Shown piece after piece: positions 49,025 through 57,991 of a DNA stretch of 64,000 nucleotides. Position numbers and translations under genes: made by a program. The notes beneath the pieces are model-generated. The model made no database searches and was not told the origin of the DNA. It worked only from the letters and a program-made list of their open reading frames with translations. Each line of letters opens with the position of its first letter. Position 1 is the stretch's first letter. The stretch spans positions 1 to 64,000 of the forward strand of contig NZ_JARVSM010000003.1 in NCBI RefSeq assembly GCF_030209175.1, written 5' to 3'. The DNA is from Pseudomonas sp. efr-133-TYG-5 (lineage in GTDB: Bacteria; Pseudomonadota; Gammaproteobacteria; Pseudomonadales; Pseudomonadaceae).

Positions 49025-49621
49025 ATGAAACGCCAGACTCTTCTCAGCATCGCTTTCTCGGTCTTCGCAGTGAACGCTTTCGCCGCGACTCCAGCTCACA
49101 CCATGATCGCCGCCGACGGCTCGGATCATCTGTACCAGAACGCTGTCGCTGCCGATGGCTCCGATCGTCTGCAAGGCAACACCGTCGCCGCTGATGGCTC
49201 CGATCGTCTGCAAGGCAACACCGTCGCCGCCGATGGCTCTGATCGTCTGCAAGGCAACACCGTTGCCGCTGATGGCTCCGATCGTCTGCAAGGCAACACC
49301 GTTGCTGCTGATGGCTCCGATCGTCTGCAAGGCAACACCGTCGCCGCTGATGGCTCCGATCGCCTGCAAGGCAACACCGTCGCCGCCGATGGCTCCGATC
49401 GTCTGCAAGGTAACACCGTTGCTGCCGACGGCTCCGATCGTCTGCAAGGCAACACCGTTGCCGCCGATGGCTCTGATCGTCTGCAAGGCAACACCGTTGC
49501 TGCCGATGGCTCCGATCGTCTGCAAGGCAACACCGTTGCTGCTGATGGCTCCGATCGTCTGCAAGGCAACACCGTCGCCGAAGGTGGTTCGGATCGTCTG
49601 ATCGAACGCCGCGTTGTCTGA
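49025..49621 (+). CDS. Exported 13-residue tandem-repeat protein
   Basis: A 198-residue protein. A signal peptide (MKRQTLLSIAFSVFAVNAFA) is followed by a short ATPAHTM spacer and one divergent repeat (IAADGSDHLYQNA). Eleven identical copies of VAADGSDRLQGNT come next, then the ending VAEGGSDRLIERRVV. The mature protein is thus almost pure repeat, with no Cys and a balanced charge of Asp and Arg. I recall short Pseudomonas exported proteins with the same ending, some loosely named phage infection protein, but the function is unknown. It follows the sigma/anti-sigma pair and has its own terminator. Confidence 0.85.
   Translation: MKRQTLLSIAFSVFAVNAFAATPAHTMIAADGSDHLYQNAVAADGSDRLQGNTVAADGSDRLQGNTVAADGSDRLQGNTVAADGSDRLQGNTVAADGSDRLQGNTVAADGSDRLQGNTVAADGSDRLQGNTVAADGSDRLQGNTVAADGSDRLQGNTVAADGSDRLQGNTVAADGSDRLQGNTVAEGGSDRLIERRVV
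49145..49573 (+). repeat. Eleven 39-bp in-frame tandem repeats
   Basis: Eleven consecutive 39-bp units each encode VAADGSDRLQGNT. The copies differ only at synonymous positions, for example GTC/GTT, GCC/GCT, GAT/GAC, TCC/TCT, CGT/CGC and GGC/GGT. A further divergent unit precedes them (49106-49144). Confidence 0.95.
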
Positions 49622-49647
49622 ATGAATGGCTGCACCGCAACAACGCA

Positions 49648-49682
49648 GAAAAAACCCGGCTCCCGTCAGCCGGGTTTTTTTA
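49648..49682. terminator. Bidirectional terminator after the repeat protein
   Basis: The stem AAAACCCGGCT / AGCCGGGTTTT with a short loop ends in seven T on the plus strand and seven T on the minus strand. It serves both the repeat-protein gene and the convergent DUF1615 gene. Confidence 0.88.
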
Positions 49683-49695
49683 TGGCTTTTTTCCG

Positions 49696-50784
49696 TCAGC
49701 CCTTGGCCATGCAGCGCCGATAGCGTTCGTCGACGCGTTTGGCAAACCAGGCCGTCGTCAATTTGCGGGTGATTTTCGGGCTCTGCAGCACGATGCCCGG
49801 CAGGACCGCACGCGGCAGCGCCTTGCCCTCGGCCTGCTCGGCCAGTTCGAACACCCGTTGATACAGCGGTGTTTCCTCGAACTCCAGGCTCTTGCCCTTT
49901 TCCAGTTGCTCGCGGAGGGTCGGGTTGCGCATGCCCAACGACTTGCCAAGGGTGCGCACGGCCAGTTCGGTGCTGCCGGGCATGATCGAGTCATAGCGAA
50001 TCAAGTCGCCGTCCAGCGCCAGCGAAATGCCGGAGGCGCGGCTGACCGCATTCTGGAACGCCGCATTGCGACTGGCGTACCACCCGGCATTGAAATCGGC
50101 GAAGCGATACAGCGGCTCGCGGTAACTCACCGGGTAGCCGAGCAAATGCGCGATGCCGAAATACATGCCGCCACGGCGAGTGAACACTTCGTGGCGAATC
50201 GTGCCCTGTACCGGGTACGGATAATCCTTGGCGTGCTGTTCGGCGAACTCGATGCTGACCTGCATCGGCCCGCCGGTGTGCACTGGGTTGAAGCCACCGA
50301 ACAGCGTACGGCCCATCGGCACCATGCCGATGAAGTCATCGAAAATGCCGCTCAACTCCTTCTCGCTGCGCGCGGCGTCGAGGCGTTCGCTGTAGCTCTT
50401 GCCGTTGGGCGAGCGCACCTGCAACGCGGCGCTGACCAGCAGGCCGGGGATGTGCACCTTGGCGGCGCGGCGGTCGATTTCGTCGCGGGCGATCTTGCCC
50501 AGGCCCGGCACCGGCGGATCGACCTGGAACGTCGACTCCTGCTCGGCCACCGCCAGCACGGCGCACAGGTTCTGGGTAGTCGGGCTGATGTTCTGCGCGG
50601 CGAACGCGGCATAGATATCGTTGGCCCAGCCCTGGCGGTCGCTGGCCTTGGCCGGCATCAGCCGGACGATTTGCGCCTTGACCTCGGCGGGTGGCCGCGG
50701 CGCCGGCTCGCCACTGCGCTGACCGGCGCAACCGGCCAGCACCAGCAGCGCGGCGAAACTGAGCAGTAATCGAGGGGTGTGCAT
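49696..50784 (-). CDS. DUF1615 lipoprotein
   Basis: A 362-residue protein with a lipoprotein signal peptide: MHTPRLLLSFAALLVLAGC, lipobox LAGC, Cys19. The mature part shows the DUF1615 pattern (WANDIYAAFAAQNISPTTQNLCAVLAVAEQESTF .. GGPMQVSIEFAEQH). The AVAEQEST and GPMQVS segments resemble lysozyme-like transglycosylase motifs, so cell wall binding or cleavage is possible but unproven. The ATG at 50784 is chosen because it opens the signal peptide directly. Confidence 0.85.
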   Translation of the reverse strand: MHTPRLLLSFAALLVLAGCAGQRSGEPAPRPPAEVKAQIVRLMPAKASDRQGWANDIYAAFAAQNISPTTQNLCAVLAVAEQESTFQVDPPVPGLGKIARDEIDRRAAKVHIPGLLVSAALQVRSPNGKSYSERLDAARSEKELSGIFDDFIGMVPMGRTLFGGFNPVHTGGPMQVSIEFAEQHAKDYPYPVQGTIRHEVFTRRGGMYFGIAHLLGYPVSYREPLYRFADFNAGWYASRNAAFQNAVSRASGISLALDGDLIRYDSIMPGSTELAVRTLGKSLGMRNPTLREQLEKGKSLEFEETPLYQRVFELAEQAEGKALPRAVLPGIVLQSPKITRKLTTAWFAKRVDERYRRCMAKG

Positions 50785-51058
50785 AACGCTCCATCCAGTC
50801 CGTTGAGCCCGGTTCACCATACGTTCAATGGTGTGGCGCAGGCTAGGACTGCGCGGACCCGGCGCTGTTCCCCCGGCATTCCCATGCCGGCAAAGTCCGA
50901 TCGAACAAGCCGCGACGCACGCGGCAACGGGTAATGACAAACTGATTGCAAAACGTTACTGAGAAAACCTATCATTTGCGCCTGGAGTCGCATTTGCGCA
51001 AGGAGTTCCCGCGCCGCCCTAACTTTTCTGACTGGCCGTGCGCCTCCAGGTACGAACC

Positions 51059-53263
51059 ATGCTTGCTCCCGCTCGACTCGGCATCCCCTCTCGCCCGACG
51101 CTTATCGCCCTGCTCTGCTCCCTGAGCATCACCGCCCATGCCGCTGAAGAAGCCGGCAAGGAGCTGGTGCTGGACAACGTCAACATCAACGCCCAGGCCC
51201 CGACACCCAGCGCCTTGCCGCCGGTGTACAGCGGTGGCCAGGTCGCCCGTGGCGGACAACTGGGGGTGCTGGGCAATCAGGACATGATGGACGTGCCATT
51301 CAGCGTCGCGTCCTACACCGAGCAACTGATCCAGGACCAACAGGCCGAAGACGTCGCCGATGTGCTGCTCAACGATTCGTCGGTACGCCAGGCCTCGGGG
51401 TTTTCCAACCAGTCGCAGGTCTTCATGATCCGCGGCCTGCCGCTCAACGGTGACGACATTTCCTATAACGGCCTGTACGGGGTCCTGCCGCGGCAGATCA
51501 TTTCCACCGACGCCCTCGAGCGCGTGGAAGTGTTCAAGGGGCCCAACGCCTTCGTCAACGGCGTGACCCCGACCGGTTCCGGCATCGGTGGCGGCGTCAA
51601 CCTGCAGCCCAAGCGCGCCGGCGACGAGCCGCTGCGGCGCTTTACCAGCGACATCAACAGCGAAGGTCGCCTCGGCCAGCACCTCGACATCGGCCAGCGT
51701 TTCGGCGCGGACAACCGCTTCGGCGCGCGGATCAACCTGGCCCAGCGCGAAGGCGACACCGGCATCGACCACGAAAACCAGCGCTCGAAACTGTTCGCCA
51801 TCGGCCTCGACTACCGTGGCGATGCGCTGCGCCTGTCCGGCGATTTCGCCTATCAGAAGGAACGCGTCAACGGTGGCCGCAATTCGGTCAACCTCGGCAC
51901 CGCCACGCACATCCCGGATGCGCCATCGGCCGACACCAACTACGCGCCGAAGTGGGGCTACACCGACATCGAAGACACCTTCGGCATGCTCCGCGCCGAA
52001 TACGACCTCAACGACAACTGGACCGCCTACGTCGCCGGCGGCGCCAAGCACACCCGCGAAGTCGGCCGTTACAACTCGACCACGCTGGTCGGCAACAACG
52101 GCGCGTCGTTCACCACCGGCTCGTTCATCCCCCACGATGAAGACAACACCAGCGTCATGGCCGGCCTCAACGGCAAATTCACCACCGGCGCAGTCAGCCA
52201 CAAACTCAACTTCGGCCTGACCGGTATCTGGGCCGAACAACGCAGCGCCTATGATTTCGACCTGACCCGCTACGACAACAACATCTATCACCCGCTGCAG
52301 ACGCCGGCGCCGGTGGGCAACTTTGCCGGCGGCGACCTGAACGACCCGGGAATCGTCGGCAAGACCTTCAATCGCAGTGTCGCGCTCTCCGACACCCTGG
52401 GTTTCTTCGACGATCGCCTGCTGGTCACGGCCGGCCTGCGTCGTCAGCAACTGGTGGTGCAGGGCTACAGCTACGCCAGCTACGGCAGCGGTCCGCGCTC
52501 GTCGAGCTACGACGAGTCGATCACCACGCCGGTGTACGGCATCGTGTTCAAGCCGTGGGAGCATGTGTCGTTCTACGCCAATCACATCGAAGGCCTGGCC
52601 CAGGGCCCGACCTCGCCGACCAGTTCCGGCGGCTTTCGCGTGACCAACGGCAACGAAGTCTACGCACCGGCACGTTCCAAGCAGACCGAAGCCGGGGTCA
52701 AAGTCGACATGGGCACTTACGGCGCGAGCCTGGGCGTCTATCGCATCGAGCAGCCGAGCGACGGTTACTGTGAAATCGACAGCGCCACCACCTGCACCTA
52801 CGTGCGTGAAGGCGAGCAGATCAACAAAGGCGTGGAGCTGAACGTGTTCGGCGAGCCCATCCAGGGCCTGCGCCTGATCAGCGGCCTGACGCTGATGGAC
52901 ACCGAGCTGAAGAACACCCAGAACGGCGCCAACGACGGCAACCGCGCCATCGGCGTACCGAGCTTCCAGTTCAACGCCGGCGCCGACTGGGACGTACCCG
53001 GCCTGCAAGGCGTAGCACTCAACGCGCGGATGCTGCGCACCGGTGGCCAGTACGCCGACGCAGCCAACAACCTCAGCCTGCCGAGCTGGAACCGCTTCGA
53101 CGCCGGCGCGCGTTACGCTTTCAAGGTCGCGGAAAAAGACGTCACCCTGCGTCTGGGCGTGGAGAACCTGGCCAACAAGAAATACTGGGAATCGGCCCAG
53201 GGCGGCTACCTGACCCAGGGCGAACCACGGGTGGCGAAGTTGTCGGGGACGATCGATTTCTAA
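51059..53263 (+). CDS. TonB-dependent siderophore receptor
   Basis: A 734-residue outer membrane receptor. A signal peptide covers about residues 1-28. A short mature N-terminus leads into the plug domain (VPFSVASYTEQLIQDQQAEDVADVLL, SQVFMIRGLPL, ALERVEVFKGPNAF). The 22-strand barrel follows, ending in a terminal Phe. There is no extra N-terminal signalling domain, so it is not a FecA-type transducer. The ligand is probably a hydroxamate-type siderophore by resemblance to FcuA-like receptors, but this is uncertain. CAGGT lies eight bases before the chosen ATG, and an in-frame GTG at 51038 is less likely. No Fur box was pinned down. Confidence 0.92.
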   Translation: MLAPARLGIPSRPTLIALLCSLSITAHAAEEAGKELVLDNVNINAQAPTPSALPPVYSGGQVARGGQLGVLGNQDMMDVPFSVASYTEQLIQDQQAEDVADVLLNDSSVRQASGFSNQSQVFMIRGLPLNGDDISYNGLYGVLPRQIISTDALERVEVFKGPNAFVNGVTPTGSGIGGGVNLQPKRAGDEPLRRFTSDINSEGRLGQHLDIGQRFGADNRFGARINLAQREGDTGIDHENQRSKLFAIGLDYRGDALRLSGDFAYQKERVNGGRNSVNLGTATHIPDAPSADTNYAPKWGYTDIEDTFGMLRAEYDLNDNWTAYVAGGAKHTREVGRYNSTTLVGNNGASFTTGSFIPHDEDNTSVMAGLNGKFTTGAVSHKLNFGLTGIWAEQRSAYDFDLTRYDNNIYHPLQTPAPVGNFAGGDLNDPGIVGKTFNRSVALSDTLGFFDDRLLVTAGLRRQQLVVQGYSYASYGSGPRSSSYDESITTPVYGIVFKPWEHVSFYANHIEGLAQGPTSPTSSGGFRVTNGNEVYAPARSKQTEAGVKVDMGTYGASLGVYRIEQPSDGYCEIDSATTCTYVREGEQINKGVELNVFGEPIQGLRLISGLTLMDTELKNTQNGANDGNRAIGVPSFQFNAGADWDVPGLQGVALNARMLRTGGQYADAANNLSLPSWNRFDAGARYAFKVAEKDVTLRLGVENLANKKYWESAQGGYLTQGEPRVAKLSGTIDF

Positions 53264-53281
53264 GCGTCATCGCGTCGTACA

Positions 53282-53316
53282 AAGGCCCCGCAGCTTTACC
53301 GTTGCGGGGCCTTTTT
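53282..53316 (+). terminator. Rho-independent terminator after the TonB receptor
   Basis: AAGGCCCCGCA / TGCGGGGCCTT stem with a short loop followed by six T, about 20 bases after the stop. Confidence 0.9.
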
Positions 53317-53338
53317 TGCGGCGGGTTATAACCCCCCC

Positions 53339-53405
53339 CTTCGCGAGCAGGCTCGCTCCCACATTGCAGCGCGTTCGACGGTGGCAGCGAGCCTGCTCGC
53401 GAAGA
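53339..53405. repeat. REP-like inverted pair
   Basis: CTTCGCGAGCAGGCTCGCTC and the inverse GCGAGCCTGCTCGCGAAG face each other about 25 bases apart. They lie between the TonB receptor and the FAD monooxygenase. Confidence 0.9.
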
Positions 53406-53470
53406 CAGCCGGGCTGGCCGCCCTGTTTATCTGATCCATACTTGCTGCACAGCCAACGGAGGACAGGCCC

Positions 53471-55006
53471 ATGAACCGCAGCGACGTACTGATCATCGGC
53501 GCCGGCCCGACCGGTCTGGTGCTGGCTCTGTGGCTGAGCAAACTGGGCGTGCGCGTGCGCATCATCGACAAGACCTCCGCCCCGGGCACTACTTCGCGGG
53601 CACTGGCGGTGCAGGCACGAACGCTGGAGTTGTACCGCCAGTTGGACCTGGCCGACACCGTGGTGCGCAACGGGCACAAGGTCGCGGCGGCGAACTTCTG
53701 GGTCAAGGGCAAACCGCTCGCGCAACTGCCGCTGAACCGCATCGGTGAAGGTCTGACGCCCTACGCATTCGTGGAAATCTTCCCCCAGGATCAACACGAA
53801 CGGCTGCTGATCGAACGCCTCGAAGACTACGACGTGGTGGTCGAGCGCAACACCGAGCTGGAGAGTTTCGAAGAAACCGGCGACGGCCTCAACGCGCATC
53901 TGCGCCTGCCCGATGGCCGGCAGGAAATCTGTCAGGCCTGCTACCTGGCCGGCTGCGACGGCGCCCGCTCGGTGGTGCGCAAAGCCCTCGACAGCGGCTT
54001 TCCCGGCGGCACCTATCAGCAGATTTTCTACGTCGCGGATGTGCACGCGAGCGGCCCGGCGCTCAATGGCGAACTGCACCTGGACCTGGACGAAGCGGAT
54101 TTTCTCGCCGTGTTTCCGCTGGCCGGCGCAGGTCGGGCGCGCCTGATCGGCACCGTGCGCGATGAACGTGCGGCGCGCGCCGAAACCCTGCAGTTCGCCG
54201 ATGTCAGCAGCCGCGCCATCGAGCACCTGAAAGTGCACATCGACGAGGTCAACTGGTTCTCCACCTACCGCGTGCATCATCGCCTGGCCGAGCATTTTCG
54301 CAGCGGCCGCGCCTTTCTGCTTGGCGATGCCGCGCACGTGCACAGCCCGGCCGGCGGCCAGGGCATGAACACCGGGATTGGCGATGCGATCAATCTGGCG
54401 TGGAAACTCGCCGCGGTGCTCGGCGGCGGTGCCACCGCCAACCTGCTCGACAGCTACGAAACCGAGCGCATGGCCTTCGCCCGGAGGCTGGTGTCGACCA
54501 CCGACAAGGTATTCAGTTTCGTCACCGCCGAAGGGCGCATGGCCGATCTGCTGCGCACGCGGCTGGCACCGTTCCTGATCCCGAAAATGGCCGCGTTCGA
54601 GGCCAGCCGTGAATTCCTGTTTCGCACCGTCTCACAAGTCACCCTCAACTATCGCGGCATGTCGCTGAGCCAGGGCACCGCCGGCCACGTGCACGGCGGT
54701 GACCGCCTGCCGTGGGCCCATGATGGTGAGGGCGACAACTATGAGCCGTTGCGCCAGCCCTGCTGGCAGGTGCACGTGTACGGCGACACCAGCGACGAAA
54801 TAATCTCCTGGTGCAATGAGCATCACCTGCCGCTGCACGTGTTCGACTGGCGCCCGGCATTCGAAACCGCGGGGCTGGGACGCAACGGCTTCTATCTGCT
54901 GCGCCCGGACACCTATGTGGCGATCGCCGACAACAGCGCCGATCCGAAGGTGATCGAACGCTATTTCCGCGATCACGGGATACGGCCGTTTTTCGCCTGC
55001 CCCTGA
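53471..55006 (+). CDS. FAD-dependent monooxygenase
   Basis: A 511-residue flavoprotein of the phenol hydroxylase / TfdB class. The dinucleotide-binding motif VLIIGAGPTGLVLAL has its glycines at 10-15. The second FAD motif is GDAAHVHSPAGGQGMNTGIGDAINLAWKLA near residues 285-315. A thioredoxin-like C-terminal region is present, as usual for these aromatic hydroxylases. It probably hydroxylates an aromatic compound with NAD(P)H and oxygen; the substrate is unknown. It stands alone between REP elements. Confidence 0.9.
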   Translation: MNRSDVLIIGAGPTGLVLALWLSKLGVRVRIIDKTSAPGTTSRALAVQARTLELYRQLDLADTVVRNGHKVAAANFWVKGKPLAQLPLNRIGEGLTPYAFVEIFPQDQHERLLIERLEDYDVVVERNTELESFEETGDGLNAHLRLPDGRQEICQACYLAGCDGARSVVRKALDSGFPGGTYQQIFYVADVHASGPALNGELHLDLDEADFLAVFPLAGAGRARLIGTVRDERAARAETLQFADVSSRAIEHLKVHIDEVNWFSTYRVHHRLAEHFRSGRAFLLGDAAHVHSPAGGQGMNTGIGDAINLAWKLAAVLGGGATANLLDSYETERMAFARRLVSTTDKVFSFVTAEGRMADLLRTRLAPFLIPKMAAFEASREFLFRTVSQVTLNYRGMSLSQGTAGHVHGGDRLPWAHDGEGDNYEPLRQPCWQVHVYGDTSDEIISWCNEHHLPLHVFDWRPAFETAGLGRNGFYLLRPDTYVAIADNSADPKVIERYFRDHGIRPFFACP

Positions 55007-55021
55007 CACAGCACCAATCGA

Positions 55022-55114
55022 ATGTGGGAGCGAGCCTGCTCGCGAATGCGTCGTGTCAGTCAGCATGGATATCTGCTGAAAGACCGCTTTCGCGAGCAGG
55101 CCCGCTCCCACAGG
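55022..55114. repeat. REP-like inverted pair
   Basis: GTGGGAGCGAGCCTGCTCGC and, about 45 bases on, TTTCGCGAGCAGGCCCGCTC are facing REP-type palindromes. They lie between convergent genes, the monooxygenase and hemB. Confidence 0.9.
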
Positions 55115-55130
55115 GGCTGAATGTTGGAAT

Positions 55131-56105
55131 TTAGATCCCGGCCAGGGCCAGGTCCATCGCAAAGTAGGTGAAGATCAGATCGGCACCCGCACGCTTGATC
55201 GCGCCGAGGCTCTCGCGCACCACGCGGTCTTCATCGATGGCCCCGGCCTGGGCGCCGAACTTGATCATCGCGTACTCGCCGCTGACCTGATACGCCGCCA
55301 GCGGCAGGTTCGAGGCCTGGCGAATGTCGCGGATGATATCCAGGTAGGCGCCCGCCGGTTTGACCATCAGCGCATCGGCGCCTTCCTGCTCGTCGAGCAG
55401 CGATTCGCGCAAGGCTTCGCGGCGGTTCATCGGGTTCATCTGGTAGCTCTTGCGGTCGCCCTTCAGGGCGCTGCCGCCGGCCTCGCGGAACGGCCCGTAG
55501 AGCGCCGAAGCGAACTTGGTCGAATAGGCCATGATCGGCACCTGGGTGAACCCGGCCGCATCGAGGGCCTGGCGAATCGCCCGCACCTGGCCATCCATCG
55601 CCGCTGACGGGGCGATCACGTCGGCACCGGCACGCGCGGCGGCCACGGCCTGGCGGCCGAGGTTGATCAGGGTCTGGTCGTTGTCGACTTCATGGTTGTG
55701 CATCACGCCGCAGTGACCGTGGTCGGTGTACTCACAGAAGCAAGTGTCGGACATCACGATCATCTCCGGCACGGCATCCTTGGCAATACGCGACATGCGC
55801 GACACCAGACCGTTTTCGCGCCAGGTGTCGCTGCCGTTGGCGTCCAGATGGTGGGACACGCCGAAGGTCATCACCGACTTGATCCCGGCACGGGCATAGC
55901 GCTCGATTTCACTGGCCAGTTTGCGCTCCGGAATGCGCATCACGCCGGGCATGCTCTTGATCGGCACGAAATCGTCGATCTCTTCCTCGACGAAAATCGG
56001 CAGCACCAGATCGTTGAGGCTGAACTCGGTTTCCTGGAACAGGCTGCGCAGGCTCGCATTGCGGCGCAGACGGCGTGGACGTGCTTCGGGGAACTGACTG
56101 GACAT
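55131..56105 (-). CDS. hemB: Delta-aminolevulinic acid dehydratase (porphobilinogen synthase)
   Basis: This enzyme condenses two 5-aminolevulinate molecules to porphobilinogen in heme synthesis. The 324-residue protein has the Schiff-base lysines in [18 protein letters not shown] and [18 protein letters not shown]. The [14 protein letters not shown] segment keeps some of the metal-region cysteines. The ATG at 56105 gives the family start [16 protein letters not shown]. It is flanked by REP elements and stands alone. A second hemB elsewhere in such genomes is possible. Confidence 0.95.
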   Translation of the reverse strand: MSSQFPEARPRRLRRNASLRSLFQETEFSLNDLVLPIFVEEEIDDFVPIKSMPGVMRIPERKLASEIERYARAGIKSVMTFGVSHHLDANGSDTWRENGLVSRMSRIAKDAVPEMIVMSDTCFCEYTDHGHCGVMHNHEVDNDQTLINLGRQAVAAARAGADVIAPSAAMDGQVRAIRQALDAAGFTQVPIMAYSTKFASALYGPFREAGGSALKGDRKSYQMNPMNRREALRESLLDEQEGADALMVKPAGAYLDIIRDIRQASNLPLAAYQVSGEYAMIKFGAQAGAIDEDRVVRESLGAIKRAGADLIFTYFAMDLALAGI

Positions 56106-56246
56106 GGGGCCTTTCCTGAAAAACTGCGGATGAGACGAAAGTCGTAGGGGGCGAAGCTTATGCCCTGCGCGGGGCGGCGTACAAACCTGGATCAATCAAG
56201 AGTGCGTTACCCAGGACGCAATAATCATCGTCGCGGTTGAAGAGAC

Positions 56247-56341
56247 TTGTGCAAGCGAGCCTGCTCGCGGAGGCGCCGTATCAGAAACAGAGGGGTTAGC
56301 TGACACCACGCAATCGCGAGCAGGCTCGCTCCCGCAGGAGG
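56247..56341. repeat. REP-like inverted pair
   Basis: GCAAGCGAGCCTGCTCGCGG and, about 40 bases on, ATCGCGAGCAGGCTCGCTCC face each other. They lie between hemB and the YfcG-like GST. Confidence 0.88.
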
Positions 56342-56346
56342 TAGCG

Positions 56347-57045
56347 TCAGGAAGGAATGGTCAAGCCGCGCACAACCGCCGGCCGCGCCAGGAAGCGCTC
56401 GAGCACCCGCGTGACATTGGGGAAATCCTTGATCCCGACCAGATCGCCGGCCTCGTAGAAACCGATCAGGTTGCGCACCCACGGGAAGGTCGCGATGTCG
56501 GCGATGGTATAGCGCTCGCCCATGATCCAGTCGCGACCTTCGAGGCGACCGTTGAGCACCTTGAGCAGGCGCTTGCTTTCATCGACGTAACGGTCGCGCG
56601 GACGCTTGTCTTCGTAATCCTTGCCGGCAAATTTGTTGAAGAAGCCGAGTTGGCCGAACATTGGTCCGATTCCGCCCATCTGGAACATCAGCCACTGGAT
56701 CGTCTCGTAGCGCAGCGCGCCTTCCTGAGCGAGCAACTGGCCGCTCTTGTCGGCGAGGTAGATCAGGATCGCCCCGGACTCGAACAACGGCAGCGGTTGA
56801 TCCTCCGGGCCATGCGGGTCGAGGATCGCCGGGATCTTGTTGTTCGGGTTCAGCGAGAGAAACTCCGGCGACACCTGGTCGTTGGTGTCGAAGCCCACAC
56901 GGTGCGGCTCGTAGGGCAGGCCGATCTCCTCGAGCATGATCGAGACCTTGACGCCGTTGGGCGTCGGCAGGGAATAGAGCTGAATCCAGTCAGGGTACTG
57001 CGCCGGCCATTTCTGGGTGATCGGGAACGCGGACAGATCGGTCAT
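56347..57045 (-). CDS. YfcG/YghU-like glutathione S-transferase
   Basis: A 232-residue nu-class GST. It has TPNG at residues 28-31 (LYSLPTPNGVKVSIMLEEIGLPYE), the glutathione loop NPNNKIPAI near 67-73 and FESGAILIYLADKSG. In E. coli YfcG and YghU, the conserved Thr/Asn of this TPNG motif hold glutathione, and the proteins reduce disulfides. The ATG at 57045 (MTDLSAFPITQKWPAQ) is preferred, and an in-frame ATG nine bases upstream is possible. Confidence 0.9.
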   Translation of the reverse strand: MTDLSAFPITQKWPAQYPDWIQLYSLPTPNGVKVSIMLEEIGLPYEPHRVGFDTNDQVSPEFLSLNPNNKIPAILDPHGPEDQPLPLFESGAILIYLADKSGQLLAQEGALRYETIQWLMFQMGGIGPMFGQLGFFNKFAGKDYEDKRPRDRYVDESKRLLKVLNGRLEGRDWIMGERYTIADIATFPWVRNLIGFYEAGDLVGIKDFPNVTRVLERFLARPAVVRGLTIPS

Positions 57046-57292
57046 GGGAAGCATCCAGTCACAAATTTGAACGCTGATCATAATGCAGCCGACGCCGGCG
57101 TCTACACGAAACGTAACATCCACGCCGTAACGTCACGCCTTGCCCGGATCGAACCAAACGGGCCTCAGAGGACTCTGAGCTATGCCATTTGCAAAGGAAG
57201 CCACATCACGACAGGGAATACACCCGGCGCTGGGAGCGCGCGGTGTCAAGGTTTGTCAGCCTTAACCGAACACGCTGAAGAACTTTTATTCC

Positions 57293-57967
57293 ATGACGAA
57301 CCTGTCTAGATTCGCCAAACGCTTCAAACATCGCGCTTACGTGGCCCTGCCCTCCCTGCTGGCGACCAGCGCGCTGTTCCTCTCACTCGAGTCCAGCGAA
57401 AGCCGCGCGCAACCGGTCGATGGCACGCAGACCCTGGTGTTTCTGCGTCACGCCGAGAAGCCCGAAGGCGGCCTCGGCCAGCTCAACTGCCAGGGCCTGA
57501 ACCGCGCCATCGACCTGTCGACGCTGTTGCCGGAGAAATTCGGCAAGGCCGACTACGTCTTCGCTGCCAATCCGACGCGCAATGTCGAAGAAGGCGAACT
57601 GGACAACTCCTACAGCTATATTCGCCCGCTGATGACCATCAGCCCTGCCGCGATCAAGCTCGGTCTGCCGGTGAACATCGAGTTCTCCGCCAACGACACC
57701 AGCGACCTGGCCCGCGAGCTGACTGCCGACAAGTATCACAACTCGACCATCTATACCGCGTGGTCGCACGGCTACCTGCCGGAGCTGATCAACAAGGTCG
57801 CGGGCAAGGCCGTTGGCGAGAAACAGACCATCACCGATGACTGGGCGTCCGGCGACTACGACTCGCTGTATGTGCTGACCCTGACCTGGCACAACGGCAA
57901 GGCCAGCCTGCAGAGCCACAGCTACAAACAGGGACTGGACAACGGCAAGGCGACCTGCCCGACCTGA
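57293..57967 (+). CDS. Histidine phosphatase superfamily protein, exported or anchored
   Basis: A 224-residue protein. A hydrophobic N-terminal segment at about 17-33 probably serves as signal peptide or anchor. The histidine phosphatase motif LVFLRHAEKPEGG has Arg52 and His53. A second Arg (Arg111, SYIRPLMTI) and a second His (His159, TAWSHGYLPEL) complete the pocket. The substrate is unknown. The ATG at 57293 overlaps no other gene; the 247-base gap upstream shows no further feature. Confidence 0.85.
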   Translation: MTNLSRFAKRFKHRAYVALPSLLATSALFLSLESSESRAQPVDGTQTLVFLRHAEKPEGGLGQLNCQGLNRAIDLSTLLPEKFGKADYVFAANPTRNVEEGELDNSYSYIRPLMTISPAAIKLGLPVNIEFSANDTSDLARELTADKYHNSTIYTAWSHGYLPELINKVAGKAVGEKQTITDDWASGDYDSLYVLTLTWHNGKASLQSHSYKQGLDNGKATCPT

Positions 57968-57991
57968 TGGCCGGTGCGGCCTGAGGCAGCG

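Noticed and set aside
49145..49573. Repeat array considered as a CRISPR
   Set aside because: Units are directly adjacent with no unique spacers and are in frame inside a coding region.
48407..49643. Minus-strand frames across the 13-residue repeat region
   Set aside because: The repeat unit is 39 bp, a multiple of three, so every frame without a stop in one unit stays open through all of them. Only the plus-strand frame has a signal peptide, a plausible start and a terminator.
50972..53008. A 678-codon minus-strand frame opposite the TonB-dependent receptor
   Set aside because: Antisense shadow; the plus strand carries a complete receptor with signal peptide, plug and terminal Phe.
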